Of a stretch of 7,660 nucleotides of DNA, positions 4,269 through 7,660 are shown piece after piece. The stretch's first letter is position 1. Every line of letters begins with the position of its first letter. The stretch covers positions 1 through 7,660 of the forward strand of contig JASUSX010000102.1 in assembly GCA_030445875.1 (NCBI GenBank), given 5' to 3'. Source of the DNA: Clostridia bacterium. GTDB taxonomy: Bacteria > Bacillota > DSM-521 > Neomoorellales > Neomoorellaceae. The notes beneath the pieces were generated by a model. The model saw only the letters and a list, made by a program, of their open reading frames with translations. It was not told the DNA's origin and made no database searches. The position numbers and the translations under genes are program-made.

Positions 4269-7031
4269 TTGTTAGTAACAGACGTGCTGGTCGTCGGCGG
4301 CGGGCCGGCCGGTATGGCGGCAGCCCTGGACCTGGCCCGTGCGGGCCTGCAGGTAACGATCGTCGAGCAGGAGCCGGTCCTGGGCGGCCGGTGGCTGGAT
4401 TACGCCTGCAAGGCCGGGGTGGACTGCAGCCGTTGCAACGTCTGCCCGGGTTTTCCCCTACTGGACGAAGTCGTCAGCCAGGAGAATATTACCCTGGCCA
4501 CCGGGACGACAGTCGAGGAGGTTACGGGTCAGGCGGGTTCCTTTACTATCAATCTGGTGGCGACCGGGCCCCGGATTGACTGGCAGAAATGTGACTGCTG
4601 CGGCCTGTGCCAGGAAGCCTGCCCGGCCGGGGCCATCCTGCCGCCCCATCTCCGGGGGCTGCCCCGGGCCTACCGCCAGGATAACTCCCGCTGCCTGCGG
4701 GCGAGGGGCGAAGACTGCCAGGCCTGTAGGGCCGCCTGTCCCCGGGCAGCCATTGAGCTGGAACCGGCGTCGCCAGGGCCTATCCACGCCAGGGCTATTG
4801 TGGTAGCCACCGGTTTTACCCCCTTTGCCGCCGTCGGATTGCCCGAATATGGCTACGGCTTTTACCCCCAGGTCATGACAGCCCTGGAGCTGGAGGCCAC
4901 CCTCAACCGGGGCGCTCTGGAGGTCCGGCAGTGGGAACGCCTGGCCTTTATCCAGTGCGCCGGCTCCCGCAGCCGGAAATTGGGCCATGATTACTGCTCC
5001 CGGGTCTGTTGCGGCTATTCTTTACGCCTGGCCAGGGCTTTGATAGCCCGGCAACTGGTCCGGGAGGTCACCATCTTTTATATGGACCTGCAGCTCAATG
5101 ATGCCGGGCTGCAGGAAATCTACGGGGAACTGCAGGTGACTCCTGGTGTCAAGCTGGTCCGGGGCATGCCCTCAGAGATCCGCCGGGGTGAGGAAGGCCG
5201 GGTCAGCATCCATTATGAAGACCTGGGTCGCGGAATCCTCACCACTGAAGAATTTGACCGGGTGGTCCTGGCCGTAGGGATTACCCCGGTTAGGGGCGAG
5301 GTTTTACCCGGCCTCTCCCTGGAAAGGGACCCGGCCGGGTTTCTGGCCGCCCGGGAAGGCGGGAACGGTGTCCAGGCCGGCGTGCCCGGGGTTTTCCTGG
5401 CCGGTACCTGCCAGGCCCCCCGGGATATCCAGGAGAGCATCGCCCACGGTCGCCTGGCGGCAGCCCTGGCCGGGGAGATGCTGGCCGGCGATGGTGCAAG
5501 CCAGACCGCAGCTGCTGAAAACCAGGGGCCAGGGGAAATAGCAGGTGGTAGTATACCGGGGCAGACCCTGCCCGTTACCGGTACCCCAGCAGGGGCGATG
5601 CCTGCTCCCGGTGCTTATCCGGGACAAACACCACGGGCTACCGGGTTCCAGGAAGATGAAAAAACAGTACCGGAGAGGGTAACCAGGGGCACAGAAGGGG
5701 AAGTTACTGGCACTATCCTGGTGGTGGGCCGGGGTACCAGCGCCCTGCTGGCGGCCCGGCGTTTGCTCGCTGGGGGCTGCCGGGTACTCCTCCTGGACGA
5801 CGATGGCGCTTTCGACCCGGCCGACCCGGCTGGCAATCTGGCTGCCGGCCTCTGGGAGGAAATAAAGAATAACCAGCTGTTTACCTATCTTCCCGGCCTG
5901 GAGGTCCTGGCAGCGGATGGTGACGCTGGCGCCTTCAGCGTAGTGGTGGGAGATGGCCGGCGGGTGATTACCCTCCAGGCCGGGGCCATCCTCCTGGCGG
6001 CCCGCCTGGCTGCCACCCTGCCGGTGGCTCTGGCGCCTGTAGCCCCGGATGGTGTACTCCTTCTCACCCAGCAGCAGCTGGCCGCGGCCCTGGCTGCAGG
6101 GGCATCAACTTCAGTCCAGCAGCAGCCCGCGCTGGTCGAAGATGGTCCCTTGCCAGGGGGTCTATCCGGCGACGGCGTCATGGAAGGGTTAAAGGGCGAA
6201 GGGGGGGTAGTCTTCTGGCTGGACGTTAGCGGCGATGCTTCCTCGGCCATCCATGCTCTGGCCTGGCGGAACCTGGTTGCCCTGCAGGCAAGGCTGGAAC
6301 CGGGTCATCCCCTCTACTTTCTGGCGCGGCAGATGCGGGTGGCCGCCGCTCCGGAACTGGAAGCCCTTTACGGGAGTCTGCGGGAGGCCGGGGTCATTTT
6401 CATCAAGCCGGAGGTCCCGCCTACCTGGGACGGTGCGGCCCTGGAGGTAAGGGTTCCCACCTGGCAGGCCCCCGGGGTGACGGAGGAGTCACCCGCGGCC
6501 GCGGGCCATCCCCAGCGACTCCACCCGGCCCTGCTAGCGGTGGGGGAGGAGCTGACCGCTACCCCGGCTACCTGCAGGTTATGGCAACGCCTGGGCCTGA
6601 AGGCCGGCCAGGGGAAACCGGATAGTGTAAGCGGCCTGGACAGCCTGTACAACCGCCCGGTGACTACTAACCGTAAGGGCGTCTTTTTGCTTGCCGCCGG
6701 CAGGGAACCGCTGCCGGCCGGGGAGGCCCGCCAGGCAGCTGTGCTGGCAGCAACGGTAATCCTGGACTTCCTCCAGGTAAAGGAACCGGAAAAAGAGGGC
6801 GTAACCTTTGCCTTCCGGCCGCCTACCGCGGCTTGCGCCGCCTGTTTGACCTGCGTCCGCACCTGCCCCCACGGGGCCATGGTGGTCCAAGGCAAGGCCC
6901 TGGTCCGCACTCGCTCCTGCCAGGGATGTGGTATCTGTGTAGCCGAGTGCCCGGCCCATGCCCTGGAACTGCCGGGATATACCGATACAGAGTTGCTCCA
7001 GGCAAAGGTAACCGGGGAGGTGTTCCGGTAA
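4269..7031 (+). CDS. hdrA: Large HdrA-like flavoprotein with second degenerate domain and C-terminal ferredoxin
   Basis: A 920-residue FAD and iron-sulfur protein. The start is TTG at 4269, six bases after GGGGGTG (4256-4262). Residues 1-405 form an HdrA core. This has an FAD-binding VGGGPAG (9-15) with E33, a cluster segment with C47, C53, C56 and C59, and an inserted double ferredoxin (C108/C111/C114/C118 and C142/C150/C153/C157). It also has the HdrA hallmark IQCAGSR with YCSRVCC (C230, C243, C247, C248), and ends with GVFLAGTCQAPRDIQESIA (374-392). Residues 406-480 are a Gly/Pro/Thr-rich linker. Residues 481-840 look like a second, degenerate HdrA-type Rossmann unit: VVGRGTSA at 485-492, ending NRKGVFLLAAG at 801-811, with none of the cysteine motifs. 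Residues 846-900 are a second double ferredoxin (C856/C859/C862/C866 and C884/C887/C890/C894). It probably centralises electron flow and may bifurcate electrons on FAD. It is far longer than the HdrA of sHdr systems. Confidence 0.9.
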   Translation: MLVTDVLVVGGGPAGMAAALDLARAGLQVTIVEQEPVLGGRWLDYACKAGVDCSRCNVCPGFPLLDEVVSQENITLATGTTVEEVTGQAGSFTINLVATGPRIDWQKCDCCGLCQEACPAGAILPPHLRGLPRAYRQDNSRCLRARGEDCQACRAACPRAAIELEPASPGPIHARAIVVATGFTPFAAVGLPEYGYGFYPQVMTALELEATLNRGALEVRQWERLAFIQCAGSRSRKLGHDYCSRVCCGYSLRLARALIARQLVREVTIFYMDLQLNDAGLQEIYGELQVTPGVKLVRGMPSEIRRGEEGRVSIHYEDLGRGILTTEEFDRVVLAVGITPVRGEVLPGLSLERDPAGFLAAREGGNGVQAGVPGVFLAGTCQAPRDIQESIAHGRLAAALAGEMLAGDGASQTAAAENQGPGEIAGGSIPGQTLPVTGTPAGAMPAPGAYPGQTPRATGFQEDEKTVPERVTRGTEGEVTGTILVVGRGTSALLAARRLLAGGCRVLLLDDDGAFDPADPAGNLAAGLWEEIKNNQLFTYLPGLEVLAADGDAGAFSVVVGDGRRVITLQAGAILLAARLAATLPVALAPVAPDGVLLLTQQQLAAALAAGASTSVQQQPALVEDGPLPGGLSGDGVMEGLKGEGGVVFWLDVSGDASSAIHALAWRNLVALQARLEPGHPLYFLARQMRVAAAPELEALYGSLREAGVIFIKPEVPPTWDGAALEVRVPTWQAPGVTEESPAAAGHPQRLHPALLAVGEELTATPATCRLWQRLGLKAGQGKPDSVSGLDSLYNRPVTTNRKGVFLLAAGREPLPAGEARQAAVLAATVILDFLQVKEPEKEGVTFAFRPPTAACAACLTCVRTCPHGAMVVQGKALVRTRSCQGCGICVAECPAHALELPGYTDTELLQAKVTGEVFR

Positions 7032-7459
7032 TGGGTGAAAGGCAAGACCTGATTGTAGCTTTCTGCTGCCGGCACTCGGCCTGGCGGGCCGCCGACCGGG
7101 CGACCCGGGAGGGCCTGTCCCTGCCAGCTTCTACAAAATTAATTCCCGTGCCCTGCTTGGGCCGGGTGAGTATGGAATTGATCCTGGCGGCCCTGGAAAA
7201 GGGGGCCCGGGGGGTAGTGGTCCTGGGCTGCCATCCAGGGGCCTGTCACCACCTCTATGGCAGCGAACGGGCCCGGGAACGGGTCGCCGCCGTGCAGCAA
7301 CGCCTGCAGGCGGCCGGCCTGGAGCCAGAACGGGTAATCTTCGCCAGTCTGGGCCCCGACAGCGCCGCCGACCTGACCCGTACCCTGGCCGACTTCGTGG
7401 CCAGCTTAAAACATGAGAAACGTCATGGCACGCCATCGCCGGTGGGGATCATAGTGTAA
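7031..7459 (+). CDS. mvhD: MvhD/FrhD-like [2Fe-2S] electron-transfer subunit
   Basis: A 142-residue protein of the MvhD family, which links HdrA to a partner oxidoreductase such as a hydrogenase or formate dehydrogenase. The start ATG overlaps the hdrA stop by one base (TAATG), ten bases after GGGGAGG (7014-7020). The family pattern is clear: an N-terminal FCC (11-13), LIPVPCLGRVSMELILAAL (37-55), GARGVVVLGCHPGACHH (58-74), and a C-terminal GLEPERVIFASLG (96-108). Cysteines are C12, C13, C42, C67 and C72. Typical MvhD proteins have a CxxC near the N-terminus; here C13 fits the first cysteine, but the second is Ser16, with C12 adjacent. Cluster ligation may therefore be altered. No partner enzyme gene is visible within the window. 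The family call is firm; cluster type and partner are inferred. Confidence 0.88.
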   Translation: MGERQDLIVAFCCRHSAWRAADRATREGLSLPASTKLIPVPCLGRVSMELILAALEKGARGVVVLGCHPGACHHLYGSERARERVAAVQQRLQAAGLEPERVIFASLGPDSAADLTRTLADFVASLKHEKRHGTPSPVGIIV

Positions 7460-7469
7460 GCGTTATAAT

Positions 7470-7652
7470 AGGGGTGAGGCAGGTTCCCGGAGGGCGCCTT
7501 TGCCCTTAGTTCAGAAGAACGAGGCCGGCTGAGGATAAGCGCGGCCGACTGTTTGAGGCCGAAGGCCGAGTTAAGGCCGCGCCCGAAGCCGGCCGAGTTC
7601 GACACAAGTATAATGGCGCAACCAGCGCCCGAAGGGAACCTGCCTCACCCCT
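7470..7652. repeat. 183-bp inverted-repeat element after the operon
   Basis: A perfect 19-bp inverted repeat bounds this non-coding segment: AGGGGTGAGGCAGGTTCCC (7470-7488) and its exact reverse complement (7634-7652). Just inside, GGGCGC (7492-7497) matches GCGCCC (7625-7630). Alternatively, local hairpins form on each side: AGGGC (7491-7495) with GCCCT (7502-7506), and GGCGC (7615-7619) with GCGCC (7625-7629). No target-site duplication is apparent at its edges, and no T run follows, so it is not a simple terminator. TATAAT occurs just outside the left arm (7464-7469) and inside the right part (7609-7614), without convincing -35 boxes. It could be a structured RNA, a miniature mobile element or a dispersed palindromic repeat. 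I do not recognise the family. Confidence 0.7.
7523..7594 (+). ncRNA. Nested stem core of the inverted-repeat element (candidate structured RNA)
   Basis: Three stems nest inside one another: GGCCGGCT (7523-7530) with AGCCGGCC (7587-7594), GCGCGGCC (7539-7546) with GGCCGCGC (7575-7582), and GGCC (7557-7560) with GGCC (7564-7567) around a GAA loop. An extra small hairpin GTTC/GAAC (7509-7512, 7517-7520) lies just upstream. Together with the outer 19-bp stem this makes a multi-branched fold. Whether it is transcribed and in which direction is unknown, and the palindromic design would fold on either strand. Confidence 0.4.
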
Positions 7653-7660
7653 TGCAGCAG

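Noticed and set aside
6368..7075. Long minus-strand open frame opposite the 3' end of hdrA
   Set aside because: It runs antisense to conserved ferredoxin motifs and has no credible protein features.
7464..7469. TATAAT as a promoter -10 box for the terminal element
   Set aside because: No convincing -35 hexamer lies 16-18 bases upstream; the match alone is too weak to call a promoter.
7470..7652. Intrinsic terminator of the operon
   Set aside because: The arms are 145 bases apart and no T run follows the right arm, so it does not fit a rho-independent terminator.
7613..7660. Open frame beginning at ATG 7613 and running off the end
   Set aside because: It lies in the inverted-repeat element, has no ribosome binding site and simply translates the repeat arm.

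Overview
This window carries one continuous plus-strand gene cluster of eleven genes. It suggests a GC-rich, anaerobic, probably thermophilic member of the Clostridia (Moorella or Peptococcaceae-like). The grounds are strong AGGAGG-type ribosome binding sites, three well-supported TTG starts, high GC, and a heterodisulfide-reductase (Hdr) type iron-sulfur flavoprotein complex. The genus is an inference from style and gene content, not a proven match.

Layout. 38-373 is an ArsR-family winged-helix repressor. 411-1562 holds three small proteins that match DsrE/TusD, DsrF/TusC and DsrH/TusB in order, the subunits of the DsrEFH/TusBCD sulfur-transfer hexamer. A 173-base gap with a strong hairpin precedes tusA (1736-1963), which is followed by a DsrE2-type protein (1975-2451) and a GcvH-like lipoyl-carrier protein (2467-2883). 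Then come hdrC (2920-3390), hdrB (3387-4265), a very long hdrA-like gene (4269-7031) and an MvhD-like gene (7031-7459). These last four overlap or nearly touch and look translationally coupled. The final 200 bases are non-coding and contain a 183-bp inverted-repeat element with several nested stems.

Working model (inference). TusA, DsrE2 and DsrEFH pass persulfide sulfur along cysteine carriers. The GcvH-like protein offers a lipoyl arm that could hold sulfur or present a disulfide. HdrB/HdrC would then oxidise or reduce that sulfur species, with HdrA handling the electrons on FAD and several iron-sulfur clusters, and MvhD connecting to an unseen partner enzyme. This recalls the sHdr sulfur-oxidation pathway (Hdr-like proteins with lipoate-binding protein LbpA, TusA and DsrE). 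It differs in having one hdrC/hdrB set instead of two, a full dsrEFH set, an oversized HdrA, and an MvhD subunit typical of electron-bifurcating Hdr complexes. The direction of the reaction and the partner enzyme cannot be read from this window.

No DsrC/TusE, DsrAB, lipoate ligase, hydrogenase, formate dehydrogenase, transposase, tRNA, rRNA or CRISPR was seen.
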